Shown in pieces: positions 34,139-42,963 of a stretch of DNA of 64,000 bases. Position 1 is the first letter of the stretch. Every line of letters begins with the position of its first letter. A program made the translations under genes and the position numbers. The stretch comes from RUG369 sp050949645 (GTDB lineage Bacteria > Planctomycetota > Planctomycetia > Pirellulales > Thermoguttaceae): contig JBMNGC010000001.1 in assembly GCA_050949645.1 (NCBI GenBank), positions 2,852,001 to 2,916,000 of the forward strand. Direction: 5' to 3'. Under the pieces are notes generated by a model. The model saw only the letters and a list, made by a program, of their open reading frames with translations. It made no database searches and had not been told where the DNA came from.

Positions 34139-35632
34139 TTATGATTTCTTGACGTTGATCCAGTCGGTGTGGAAGGGACCTTCGTTCGGCTTGTCGACGC
34201 GGAGATAGGTGTGCGCGCCGAAGTAGTCGCGTTGCGCCTGAATGAGGTTTGCGGGCAGCGACGCGGAGCGGTACGAGTCGTAGTAGGTGAGCGCGGTGGC
34301 GAAGCCGGGGACAGGAATCCCGAGCTCGAACGCGGTCGCGACGACCTTGCGCCAAGCGGGCTGCGCTTTCTCAACTTCGGCCTTGAAGTAAGGATCGAGG
34401 AGCAGGTTTTCGAGGTTCGGGTCTTTGTCGTACGCTTCCTTGATTCTTTCAAGGAAGACCGCGCGGATGATGCAGCCGCCGCGCCACAGGAGCGCGATGC
34501 GTCCGCAGTCGAGCTTCCAGTCGTATTCCTTCGCCGCCGCCTGCATCTGGACGAAGCCCTGCGCGTAGCTGCAAATCTTGGAGGCGTAGAGCGCCTTCTT
34601 AACGTTCTCGATGAACTCGGCGCGGTCGCCTTCAAAGTTGACCGCCGGACCCGAAAGAATCGAGCTCGCGTTGACGCGCTCCTGTTTCATCGAGGAGATC
34701 GCGCGCGCGTAGACCGCTTCCGTTACGAGTGTGCTCGGGACGCCAAGGTCAAGCGCGAGCTGGCTCATCCACTTGCCGGTCCCTTTCGCGCCCGCCGCGT
34801 CGAGGATGAGGTCGACGAGCGGCTTGCCGGTCTCGGGGTCGTCGACCGTGAAGATATCGCGCGTGATCTCGACGAGGTAGCTGTCGAGCTCCGTCTCGTT
34901 CCAGTCGCGGAAGACCTCGTAGAGCTCCTTATTGCTAAGTCCAAGCGCATGCTTCATGAACCAGTACGCGTCGGAGATGAGCTGCATGTCGCCGTACTCG
35001 ACCCCGTTGTGGACCATCTTGACGTAGTGGCCGGCGCCGCGATCGCCGATCCAATCGCAACAGGGCACGTCGTTATTCGGACCGACCTTCGCAGAGATCG
35101 CCTGGAAGATCGGCTTGACGAACGGCCACGCTTCCGGATCGCCGCCGGGCATCATGCTCGGGCCGCGTCGCGCGCCTTCTTCGCCGCCGGAAACGCCGGT
35201 CCCGATATAACGAATACCGCGCGTCTGGAGATACTTCGTGCGACGTTCCGTGTCCTTATAATGCGTGTTGCCGCCGTCGATAATGACGTCGCCCTTGTCG
35301 AGGAGCGGGATCAGGTCGGCGATGACCGCGTCGACCGCCGCTATCTCAGGATAGAGCGCGATCTCGGGCGCCGGCGCCGCGTCCTTCGATTGGACCATGA
35401 GCATGATCTTTCGCGGCGACTTGAGCTTCGAAACGAGCTCCTCGAGAGAGTGCGCGCCGGTGAATTTATCGCCCTTGGACTTCGCCTCGGGCGACGCCAG
35501 GAACGCGTCGACCTTTGACGTCGTTCTATTGAAGACGGCGACGTCGAAGCCATGGTCGACCATGTTGAGCGCCAGATTCTGACCCATGACGGCCAGTCCC
35601 ATCAAACCGATATCGTATAATTTTTCAGCCAT
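34139..35632 (-). CDS. gnd: 6-phosphogluconate dehydrogenase, decarboxylating
   Basis: 497 residues from the ATG at 35632 (MAEKLYDIGLMGLAVMGQNL); longer starts would add a non-conserved tail. It oxidises 6-phosphogluconate to ribulose 5-phosphate with NAD(P)+ and releases CO2 in the pentose phosphate pathway. The Rossmann motif GLAVMGQNLALN, the substrate site GVSGGEEGARRGPSMMPGG, the catalytic lysine region HYVKMVHNGVEYGDMQLI, and the C-terminal ALTYYDSYRS and AQRDYFGAHTY motifs are all present. A minus-strand TATAAT at 35783-35788 may be its -10 box. Confidence 0.96.
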   Translation of the reverse strand: MAEKLYDIGLMGLAVMGQNLALNMVDHGFDVAVFNRTTSKVDAFLASPEAKSKGDKFTGAHSLEELVSKLKSPRKIMLMVQSKDAAPAPEIALYPEIAAVDAVIADLIPLLDKGDVIIDGGNTHYKDTERRTKYLQTRGIRYIGTGVSGGEEGARRGPSMMPGGDPEAWPFVKPIFQAISAKVGPNNDVPCCDWIGDRGAGHYVKMVHNGVEYGDMQLISDAYWFMKHALGLSNKELYEVFRDWNETELDSYLVEITRDIFTVDDPETGKPLVDLILDAAGAKGTGKWMSQLALDLGVPSTLVTEAVYARAISSMKQERVNASSILSGPAVNFEGDRAEFIENVKKALYASKICSYAQGFVQMQAAAKEYDWKLDCGRIALLWRGGCIIRAVFLERIKEAYDKDPNLENLLLDPYFKAEVEKAQPAWRKVVATAFELGIPVPGFATALTYYDSYRSASLPANLIQAQRDYFGAHTYLRVDKPNEGPFHTDWINVKKS

Positions 35633-35961
35633 AACATTCCCACGTTTAGACGCGTTCGTTTCCGCAATGCGCGATTCGGCGTTGAGAAAGAAACGCCGCG
35701 TCCGCCTGTGCCGTAGCACGACGACGACCGCACCGTCAACAAAGATTCGACGCGACTCCGACGCCGCGTCCACGTTAGGGCGATTATACAAAATCAGCGT
35801 CGTATTAAAAGGCGTCGCGAAGTTGGTTACGCTGCATTTTAAGCGAACTTTCGACAATATCGCGCCAGACGGCGACTATTCGCGACTTCGACCCCGAAAC
35901 GCGCTTGGAGCCTTGACTTTTGGCGTGTTTTTTCATATGATTCACGCCCGGGAGGTCCAGC
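35633..35961. other. Divergent promoter region, gnd and opine-dehydrogenase-like gene
   Basis: 329 bp between divergent genes. It holds TATAAT on the minus strand at 35783-35788 for gnd and the strong plus-strand promoter listed next. No coding signal was seen. Confidence 0.5.
35913..35941 (+). promoter_or_regulatory. Strong sigma-70-type promoter
   Basis: TTGACT at 35913-35918 and TATGAT at 35936-35941 with the ideal 17-base spacer. The start codon is at 35962, so the leader is short, about 13 nt, but it contains GGGAGG at 35950-35955. Confidence 0.7.
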
Positions 35962-37044
35962 ATGAAGGTCTGCGTTGTAGGAACAGGGAATACGGGAAGC
36001 GCGCACGCGGCGATCTTATCGCGCGCGGGCCACGAGGTCACGGCGCTTAAGACGACGCGCGCCGATATGGAGCATTTCGAGGCGCTCGAGCGCTGCGGCG
36101 GTTTGACGCTTCGCGACCGCGACGGTTCGGAAGCGTTCGTACCGATTGCGCGCGTTACGCGCGACCCGGCGGAAGCGTTACGCGACCCGATCGACGTCCT
36201 TCTCGTTCTTCAGCAGACGTCGGGGCTTGAACAAACGGCGAAGCTCGTCGGTTCCGCGCTCCGTCGCGCCGAGTTGACGATCGTGGCGCCCGGCTATCTG
36301 GGGTCCGTTTACTTTCGTCGCGAGCTCGGCGACCGATCGCCGATTGTCGCGGAAGGGGAGTCGCCCGCGTATGACGCGAGAATCGACGAACCGGGAGTCG
36401 TGCGCGTCTGTTTCAAGAACGTCCGCAACGCGCTTGGCTTCATCTCGCCCGATAAAACGGAGACAGGGCTTAAGATCGCGGGCCGTCTCATCGACACGTA
36501 TCGGTACCGTCGCGCGAACGTCGTCGACGCCGCGTTGCACAACCCGAACCTCGTGCTCCATACGCTCGGTTGCGTGACCTCCGCGTCCCGCATCGAATAT
36601 AGCCGCGGCGAATTCTGGATGTATCGCGAGGGTTTTACGCCGTCGGTGTGGCGCGCGCTCGAACGCCTCGACGAAGAACGCCGCGCCGTCGTCGCCGCGT
36701 ACGGGGGTGCCCCGACGCGTTACCTTGAGGACTGCGTCTTCCGGAATGCGGTCGACAGGCACGCCGACCCGAGCGCCACGTTCGAAAGCTACGCGCAGTC
36801 CGGCGGTCCGAAAGGGCCTGCGACGCTCGAAACGCGGTACCTGACGGAGGACGTTCCCGTGGGTCTCGGGCTGCTCCGCTCGCTCGGCGCGGCGCGTGGA
36901 ATTCCGACGCCCGTCGCGGACGCCGTGACGATGCTCACAGGCGCGCTCCTTCCGAAGGAGATCATGTCGCCGCTGCGAACGCTCGAATCGCTAGGGCTCG
37001 GCGACGCCTCCGACGACGCACTGAAGAAGCTGGGGATCCTGTAA
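35962..37044 (+). CDS. NAD/NADP octopine/opine dehydrogenase family protein
   Basis: 360 residues. N-terminal Rossmann domain with VVGTGNTGSAHA (5-16). The C-terminal octopine/nopaline dehydrogenase helical domain includes the family's HNPNLVLHTLG motif (H193, N194, P195, H200). These enzymes reduce imines formed between an amino acid and a keto acid, or act on related substrates such as staphylopine-type metallophores; the substrate here is unknown. No nicotianamine-synthase-like gene is adjacent, so a metallophore role is not supported. Good ribosome-binding site GGGAGG 6 bases before ATG. Confidence 0.8.
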   Translation: MKVCVVGTGNTGSAHAAILSRAGHEVTALKTTRADMEHFEALERCGGLTLRDRDGSEAFVPIARVTRDPAEALRDPIDVLLVLQQTSGLEQTAKLVGSALRRAELTIVAPGYLGSVYFRRELGDRSPIVAEGESPAYDARIDEPGVVRVCFKNVRNALGFISPDKTETGLKIAGRLIDTYRYRRANVVDAALHNPNLVLHTLGCVTSASRIEYSRGEFWMYREGFTPSVWRALERLDEERRAVVAAYGGAPTRYLEDCVFRNAVDRHADPSATFESYAQSGGPKGPATLETRYLTEDVPVGLGLLRSLGAARGIPTPVADAVTMLTGALLPKEIMSPLRTLESLGLGDASDDALKKLGIL

Positions 37045-37157
37045 CGCCCGCGCAGTCTCCCTTAGAAAAAGTAGCGAGAGCGCTGGAAATTCTTAATTAT
37101 TAATCGCGTTGAAGCCGTGAAGATTGTTTCAGAAACAGCGTTGGCAATGCGATCTAC

Positions 37158-39338
37158 GTGGACAAAAAAGCGAGACGACAGGATGCGGACACGAATATGA
37201 CTCGGGAAGAAGCCCAATTAGAAATCGAGCGACTGACGCGTGAGATACGACGCTGCGATCAGCTCTATTACGTCGAGGCGAAGCCAGATATTCCGGATCA
37301 TGAGTACGACGCGCTCATGAGTCGACTTGCCGCGCTCGAGAAGGAATTCCCGGAGTTACTGAGCTCCTCAAGCCCGACGCAGCGTATCGGCGAAAAGCTT
37401 GACGGAAAGGCGGCGGTTTTCCGTCATGAGACTCCCATGCTGTCGATCGCAAACGTCTACGAAGAGGAGGATCTTCGCAAGTTTGTCGAGGCGGCGCAGG
37501 AGGGGTTCGACAAGCCTCTCGCGTGGGTCTGCGAGCTTAAGATCGACGGGGTCGCCTGCGCGCTGCGTTATGAAAACCGCGAGCTCGCGCTAGGGCTAAC
37601 GCGCGGCGACGGAATTTGGGGCGAAGATATCACGGCGAACGTTCGCGCGGTCAAGGATATCCCGCTGAGATTGCCCGACGACGCGCCGAGCTCCCTCGAA
37701 GTGCGCGGCGAGCTCTATATTACCAATACCAATCTCGCGCGCGTCAACGAGGAACGCAGCGCGCTCGCGCTTGAGGAGAAGCGCGAATTCCAACCATTTG
37801 CGAACGCGCGCAATCTCACGGCGGGGACCGTCAAACAGCTCGATCCGAAGGTCTCCGCGGAACGTCGTCTTCAGTTCTTCGCCCATTCGGTCGGCGCCGG
37901 CCAGAGCGCGATCGCGTCGACGCACTTCGAGTTCATGAAGCGACTGCGCAAGTTCGGGTTCCCGACCGCGCCTATGATTCGGCGGTTCGCAACTTTTGAA
38001 CGTGCGCTGCCCTACGTTCTCGATATGCAGAGCCGGCTTCATGAGGTTGACTTCGAGGTCGACGGCGTCGTGCTTAAGGTCGACGACTTCGCCGCACGGG
38101 AAAAGATCGGCGCGACTTCGAAATATCCTAAGTGGATCGTCGCGTGCAAGTTTGAGAAATACGAAGCGCAGACAAGGCTGAACAATATTGTGGTGGGCGT
38201 CGGCAAGACGGGCCTTATTACTCCGGTTGCGGAGCTTGAACCGGTAGAAATTGCCGGCACGACCGTCTCAAGGGCAAGCCTTTACAATAAAAAGGCAATC
38301 GAGCGACTCGGAGTCCGTATCGGCGATACGGTCATTGTGGCGAAGGCGGGCAAGATCATTCCACGCGTCTCGCGCGTCGAAACTTACCTCCGCGACCGCC
38401 AGAATCCGCCGACGCCTTACGTCTTTCCCACTCATTGTCCGAGCTGCGGCTCCGAGTTGCAAAACGACCTCGACTCTGTTTTAATTCGATGCGGCGACCC
38501 CGAATGCCCCGCGCAGTTCCAAAAACGTCTGAAATACTTTGCCTCGAAAGAAGCGATGGATATCGACGGAATTGGTCCGAAGGAGGTTAAGCTTCTCACG
38601 ACTCCGATCGTAAGAACGCTCTTTGGGACCAAAAAGCCGCTCGTCACGCGTTTTGCGGATCTCTATCGGCTCACGCCGGAAGCGCTCCAGGAGCTCTACG
38701 CGCATAGGAGTGGGACGAAGAAGAAATCTTCGACGGAACGTTCGTCGACGAAACTCGTCGACGCGATTCAAGGGAGCAAAACGGCGGGGCCGGCGCGTCT
38801 CCTTGCCGCGCTTTCGATTCGAGAGGTAGGAGTCCAGACTGCGAAGGCGGTCATTGAGGAATTTCGCTCCTTCGACGCGATGGAGAAAACCGAGTCGGCG
38901 AAGGAATTCGAGACGGTCGACGGCGTCGGTAAAGTCGTCGCGGAGAATCTTTTTAACTTCTTCCATTCGGAAGACGGCGCTCGCATCTGCGCGGAGCTCC
39001 GGGAACAGGGACTTGTGATGGCGCTCCCCGATACGACTGAGGAGGCAAAAGGGGACGGAGCGCTTGCAGGAAACGTCGTTTGCGTAACGGGGACTTTAGA
39101 CGGCTACAAGCACGAGGAGATCAAAGCAACGATCGAGCGTCACGGGGGCAAAGCGACTGCCGCCGTCTCCCGCAACACGACATTTATGCTCGTTGGAAGG
39201 AACCCCGGGCAGAAAAAAATCGCACGGGCAAAAATCCTTGATATTCGTATCGTCACGGAAGAGGAATTTGATGCGATGATCGGTGAGCGCCGGTCCGGCG
39301 ATTCGCGATCCGCGCCGAGTTTGCTGGATGCAGATTGA
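37158..39338 (+). CDS. ligA: NAD-dependent DNA ligase LigA
   Basis: 726 residues from the GTG at 37158, or 713 from the ATG at 37197; neither has a strong ribosome-binding site. It seals nicks in replication and repair. Domains: Ia helical region (RCDQLYYVEAKPDIPDHEYD), adenylation domain with AMP-binding lysine K128 in CELKIDG, OB fold, four-Cys zinc finger (HCPSCGSEL...RCGDPECPAQFQ, about 428-450), helix-hairpin-helix repeats, and C-terminal BRCT about 636-710 (VCVTGTLDGYKHEEI). An insert with Lys/Ser repeats near 520 (GTKKKSSTERSSTK) is not common in the family. Confidence 0.95.
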   Translation: MDKKARRQDADTNMTREEAQLEIERLTREIRRCDQLYYVEAKPDIPDHEYDALMSRLAALEKEFPELLSSSSPTQRIGEKLDGKAAVFRHETPMLSIANVYEEEDLRKFVEAAQEGFDKPLAWVCELKIDGVACALRYENRELALGLTRGDGIWGEDITANVRAVKDIPLRLPDDAPSSLEVRGELYITNTNLARVNEERSALALEEKREFQPFANARNLTAGTVKQLDPKVSAERRLQFFAHSVGAGQSAIASTHFEFMKRLRKFGFPTAPMIRRFATFERALPYVLDMQSRLHEVDFEVDGVVLKVDDFAAREKIGATSKYPKWIVACKFEKYEAQTRLNNIVVGVGKTGLITPVAELEPVEIAGTTVSRASLYNKKAIERLGVRIGDTVIVAKAGKIIPRVSRVETYLRDRQNPPTPYVFPTHCPSCGSELQNDLDSVLIRCGDPECPAQFQKRLKYFASKEAMDIDGIGPKEVKLLTTPIVRTLFGTKKPLVTRFADLYRLTPEALQELYAHRSGTKKKSSTERSSTKLVDAIQGSKTAGPARLLAALSIREVGVQTAKAVIEEFRSFDAMEKTESAKEFETVDGVGKVVAENLFNFFHSEDGARICAELREQGLVMALPDTTEEAKGDGALAGNVVCVTGTLDGYKHEEIKATIERHGGKATAAVSRNTTFMLVGRNPGQKKIARAKILDIRIVTEEEFDAMIGERRSGDSRSAPSLLDAD

Positions 39339-39425
39339 CGATCGCCCGCAGCGTCATAGTTGCGGACGCTCGCGCAACGACGCGTTGCGCATTGCGAAGA
39401 GTTTCACATTGCAGGAAAACGAACG

Positions 39426-40298
39426 ATGAACGACAGAACGCCTGAATTACCTTTCGGCGCACACGATTCCAGGAAACGACGCGTTCCTAAGGAGCGTCTT
39501 GCGGGAAGCGAACCTTTCGACCTGGAGCCGACCTCTCTCGACGACTTTTTTGGCAGTGAAACCGGCGATGCGGAAGACGCGCGCGGAACCGATGATCTCG
39601 CTGCGAAAGGTTCGATCAAGTCGGACGGGTTCGTCTCTGAGATCGAACGGCTGACGCGACTCTCCGCTCCGACGCCGACCCCGTCGGTCGTGCAAACCTC
39701 TTCCAACGACGAACGTCAGTCCTCTGTTTTCGGATCGAAGACGGAAAGATCGAGCGCGTTCCAGTCATCCCCGCGCGCCGACGGCGTCGACCCGTTCCAT
39801 GCGAGCTTCAAGAGTCAGGCTCCTCTTCCGTCGCAACTTGCGTCGTCTCTCAGGTCGTCGACCGCGGAAGCGCTCGAACGACTCGCCGAGAAAAGCGAAA
39901 TTCGGACCAACCACAAACCGACGCTTCCTTCCGAACGTCGCGCCGCGCGCACGACGTCCCGGCCGGAGACCGCCTCGACGGCGCCGCGCGCTGCAACGTC
40001 GGCGCGCTCCTTCCCGAAATCTGACGCCGCCGCGCCAGAACAGCCCGCGCAACCGCGATTCCACCCGATGACCGGCGAACCGCTGACCTCGGCGGATGCG
40101 ATTTCCGACCCTCCTTTGTTCGAAAATTTCAAAAAATCTGAAAATCAAGCGCCCCGCATCGGATGCGTGTCAAGCGTTGTCATCCTGATGATTTTTCTGA
40201 TCGTGGGCTCGGAGTTCGATATGGGCTTGCCTGCATTAATCGTCGGGCTCATCGTTATCGCAGCGATTAATTCGGCGAGGAGTCAGAAGCCGTCATAA
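39426..40298 (+). CDS. Hypothetical protein with C-terminal membrane segments
   Basis: 290 residues; the ATG at 39426 has AGGA upstream. I do not recognise a family. Residues 1-235 are charged and low complexity (Ser, Arg, Ala, Pro), likely disordered. The last 55 residues hold two hydrophobic stretches (VSSVVILMIFLIVGS and LPALIVGLIVIAAI) separated by a short loop. It is therefore probably a membrane-anchored cytoplasmic protein. It follows ligA by 87 bp and could be co-transcribed. Confidence 0.55.
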   Translation: MNDRTPELPFGAHDSRKRRVPKERLAGSEPFDLEPTSLDDFFGSETGDAEDARGTDDLAAKGSIKSDGFVSEIERLTRLSAPTPTPSVVQTSSNDERQSSVFGSKTERSSAFQSSPRADGVDPFHASFKSQAPLPSQLASSLRSSTAEALERLAEKSEIRTNHKPTLPSERRAARTTSRPETASTAPRAATSARSFPKSDAAAPEQPAQPRFHPMTGEPLTSADAISDPPLFENFKKSENQAPRIGCVSSVVILMIFLIVGSEFDMGLPALIVGLIVIAAINSARSQKPS

Positions 40299-40393
40299 TA
40301 CGCGCCGGCGACCCGACTTTCGACGCCGCGTTCAAGGGACGGCGTCAGACATCCTTCAGCCTGTCGTCGGTAGATTTCGTCTTTATCGGTTGG

Positions 40394-40399
40394 TATAAT
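40394..40399 (+). promoter_or_regulatory. -10 box before GH-like copy A
   Basis: TATAAT, inside a block (CTGTCGTCGGTAGATTTCGTC upstream region) that is repeated before copy B, where the same place reads TACAAT at 47526-47531. No good -35 box is seen in either copy. Confidence 0.45.
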
Positions 40400-40464
40400 A
40401 CTTCTATAAGATCGGACGCTCATAACGAGATGCGTTCTCTCTGATCCTATGGGAGCCGAAAACG

Positions 40465-41310
40465 ATGAGACAGGGAATCATTCTGACGGCGCTTGCGGCG
40501 GTCTTTGTCGTCTGCGCGACCAATGGTTACGTTCAAGCACAGGAGAAAATCGGGAAACGCCCCTACGAAATGGATTGGGCGGGCAGAACGGAGGAAGTGC
40601 GAACGCCTCTCGTCGATTTTGAAAATCTCGACGGGTGGACCGTGACGACGGTTAACGCGGTCGCGGCCTTCGAAAGATCCCGCGAAGAGCAGATGTACGG
40701 CGATTACGTCGGCAAGCTCGTCTATCGCTGCGATGACCCAAGCGGTTCGACTCCGATCGTCGAAATCCGACCGAAGAAACCGATCCCCTTCACTGAAAAG
40801 GACGTCGACGCATACTCCATGTGGGTTGTCGGCAACAATTGGGGCTGGACTGTCGATCCGTCGACCCCGCGCGTGCGCATTATGCTCATCTTCGCCGACG
40901 CGTCCGGCAAGGAAACGGACTTTCACTCGCCGTCGTCAACTGGAAAGAATGGTTTCTCTGCTATGGCGTCTTTCCAAAGGATTTAGCCCAGACCTTCAAG
41001 GATGGCGGTTCTTTTACCGGCATGCGCGTCGTCGCTGGAACTAACACGGAAGACCGAACGCTCTATTTCGATTCTCTCTGCGTCTTTAAGGAGGATCGGG
41101 CGCCCCTCGAATTTTCAGAGCGGCCGCGACCGGGAATCGATCTCTTCGAAGGACAGCCTCTCGGCGTCAACACGGGCAAAGAGCGGCTCCCATTCCCCAC
41201 GAACGACGATACCGTGATTCCTGATTCGAGTAAGAACCTCGTCAAACCGGCGTTTCATTTCTACGGCGACTCCTGCGACTTCGTGTATGAAGGGACCGAC
41301 GGAACGCTTG
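40465..41310 (+). pseudogene. 5' part of GH-like gene, copy A (frameshifted, then cut by insertion)
   Basis: Same start and signal peptide (MRQGIILTALAA) as intact copy B at 47596, and near-identical for about 280 codons. Compared with copy B, one base is missing near 40921-40926 (GGAAACGGACTTTCACTCGCC against GGAAACGGAACTGCAGATCGCC in short), so the frame stops at 40986. The rest continues in another frame until the IS left end at 41311. With the deletion, the first product would be a 173-residue exported stub. Copy A position 41309 corresponds to copy B 48444. Confidence 0.9.
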
Positions 41311-41367
41311 TGGATTGGCAACCCCTTTTTGGACAAAATCCTACTTAACATAGATTTTATTAAATAT

Positions 41368-42186
41368 CTATGATGCCTTTCCTAATGTCATAATATTTAG
41401 TTCTCTATATTCAATTGGTGTCTTATACCCTAAAGATCCATGAAACCTTAGGTTGTTATACCAATAGATATACTCCGCTAGCTCTAATTGTAGTTGTTCT
41501 AAGGTCTCAAATTTTCTTTGATATATGAATTCTGTCTTTAATATTTTATTGGTAGCTTCACTAACTGCATTATCATAGGGGTTTCCCTTATTACTTAAAG
41601 ATCTTTCTATATTAAAAGTACTTAAAATGTTATCTATTAGTGTATTATCATATTCATTACCACGATCTGAATGGAAAATCTTGATATCTTTTAGGGAGTA
41701 TTTACATCTTAAGAGAGCTGTTTCTATAAGCTTAGCATCTTTCTTAGTCCCAGCCGCATAACCAATAATCTCTCTATTATATAAATCTATTAAAGTGCAT
41801 ACATAGTTCCATTTATCAGCTACTTTGACATAGGTTAAATCGCTCACTGCTACCTCTAGTTTCTTTCTATTATCAAATTTTCTATCTACTATGTTTGGAA
41901 TAGAGGATTCATTGCAATTAGCAACATGAACCTTATATTGAGCCACTGTGTAGTTAGATACCAGGCCATTTTCATTCATAATTCTAGATATCCTTCTTCT
42001 TGAAACATTATGGCCTAATTTTTCTAGTTCTACTTTAATTTTTCTTGTTCCATAATTATTTTTACTACGCCTAAAGATATCTTTAATGTGTTTTGTAATT
42101 ATGGATTCCTCATTGCAAGGAGTAGAAGGCTCTTTATTTAAATGGTAATATACTAAACTTCTTTGGACCTTTAAAAGTTCACACAT
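41368..42186 (-). CDS. IS3-family transposase OrfB (DDE integrase domain)
   Basis: 272 residues from the first ATG. In the natural fusion the frame extends 15 codons upstream (IDLIISNREKYSISA) to the slippery site. It has an HTH_21 region (KHIKDIFRRSKNNYGTRKIKVEL) and the rve domain with the DDE triad: Asp in SDLTYVKVADKW, Asp in FHSDRGNEYDN, Glu in NAVSEATNKILKTE. The ending YNNLRFHGSLGYKTPIEYRE is typical of the IS150 group. AT-rich codons indicate a Firmicute source. Confidence 0.95.
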   Translation of the reverse strand: MCELLKVQRSLVYYHLNKEPSTPCNEESIITKHIKDIFRRSKNNYGTRKIKVELEKLGHNVSRRRISRIMNENGLVSNYTVAQYKVHVANCNESSIPNIVDRKFDNRKKLEVAVSDLTYVKVADKWNYVCTLIDLYNREIIGYAAGTKKDAKLIETALLRCKYSLKDIKIFHSDRGNEYDNTLIDNILSTFNIERSLSNKGNPYDNAVSEATNKILKTEFIYQRKFETLEQLQLELAEYIYWYNNLRFHGSLGYKTPIEYRELNIMTLGKAS

Positions 42187-42187
42187 T

Positions 42188-42219
<32 letters not shown>

Positions 42220-42227
42220 GATAAGGT

Positions 42228-42506
42228 CTATTTTTTGCCTAGTAGTAGTGCTGCCTGCTTTAAAATATCATTTTCCATTTCAAGTTGCTTTACTTTCTTC
42301 CTAAGTTCAATTAATTCTTTTTCCTCTTCAGTTCTATTATCTTCCACATCAAAGGAATTAGAATTATTATATCTTAGTACCCAGGTTCTAATAGTAGGGG
42401 CGGCTACACCATATTCATCACCTAGACTTCTGTAACTGTGATTTCCTTGGTTGTAGATCTTTACTAACTGTTTTTTGAAATCTTCATCATAACGTTTTCT
42501 GGTCAT
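42228..42506 (-). CDS. IS3-family transposase OrfA (HTH + leucine zipper)
   Basis: 92 residues. Helix-turn-helix (KQLVKIYNQGNHSYRSLGDEYGV) followed by a coiled coil (LIELRKKVKQLEMENDILKQA). It ends GKK-stop at 42228; the preceding A6 run (42231-42236) lets ribosomes slip back one base into the orfB frame and make OrfAB. GGAGGAG lies just before the start. Confidence 0.94.
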   Translation of the reverse strand: MTRKRYDEDFKKQLVKIYNQGNHSYRSLGDEYGVAAPTIRTWVLRYNNSNSFDVEDNRTEEEKELIELRKKVKQLEMENDILKQAALLLGKK

Positions 42507-42575
42507 TAAAATCTCCTCCTGATTTTATTGTACCATGTTAAGTAAAGATCTGTCCTATTAAGTGTAACCTATCCA

Positions 42576-42963
42576 ATAAATCTATTTAAATACATTTGTG
42601 GTATATAGTGCTGATTTTTAATTTTTCCTAACATTTTACCCTTCATTTCATATGTTTAGAGCTACATAAGAAATAGTTTTTTTGCTATTTCCTATCTAAC
42701 ACTCCAATCCACCGTATCAGCCCTTTATAGATCTAACTCTCTCAATCTAACTATACTCTATATTGTTAGATTCTAATTTTTAGAAGTCTAGACTTCTCTT
42801 TTTTGACATTCAAGAATTATCAAAATTAATATTCTTGACTTCCTCTTTTTGCAAGTCTAAGTATACATCTGCAGAATCAACAAAGTTTTTATACCCAGTT
42901 AATTCCCGTTTCTTTCTTACTTCCATGTATACCTATAAAAATATAAACTTTGATTAAACTATT
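42576..42963. other. AT-rich spacer with repeat R1
   Basis: 388 bp of AT-rich DNA between the IS and the end of the HEPN-like gene. It contains repeat R1 (about 42695-42880) and a GAAATAG-T7-G-CTATTTC hairpin near 42669. No gene was seen. Confidence 0.5.
42695..42880 (-). repeat. Repeat R1, downstream of the HEPN-like gene
   Basis: Imperfect direct repeat of R2 (44100-44285), roughly three bases in four identical. Shared blocks on the plus strand include ACTCCAATCCACC, TCAATCTAACTATACTCTATA, AAGTCTAGACTT and GAATTATCAAAAT. It holds several inverted repeats. Read on the minus strand it lies 3' of the gene, as R2 does for the truncated gene. Confidence 0.8.

Noticed and set aside
35962..37044. 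Opine metallophore (staphylopine-type) locus
   Set aside because: Only the dehydrogenase-family gene is present; no nicotianamine-synthase-like gene or transporter is adjacent.
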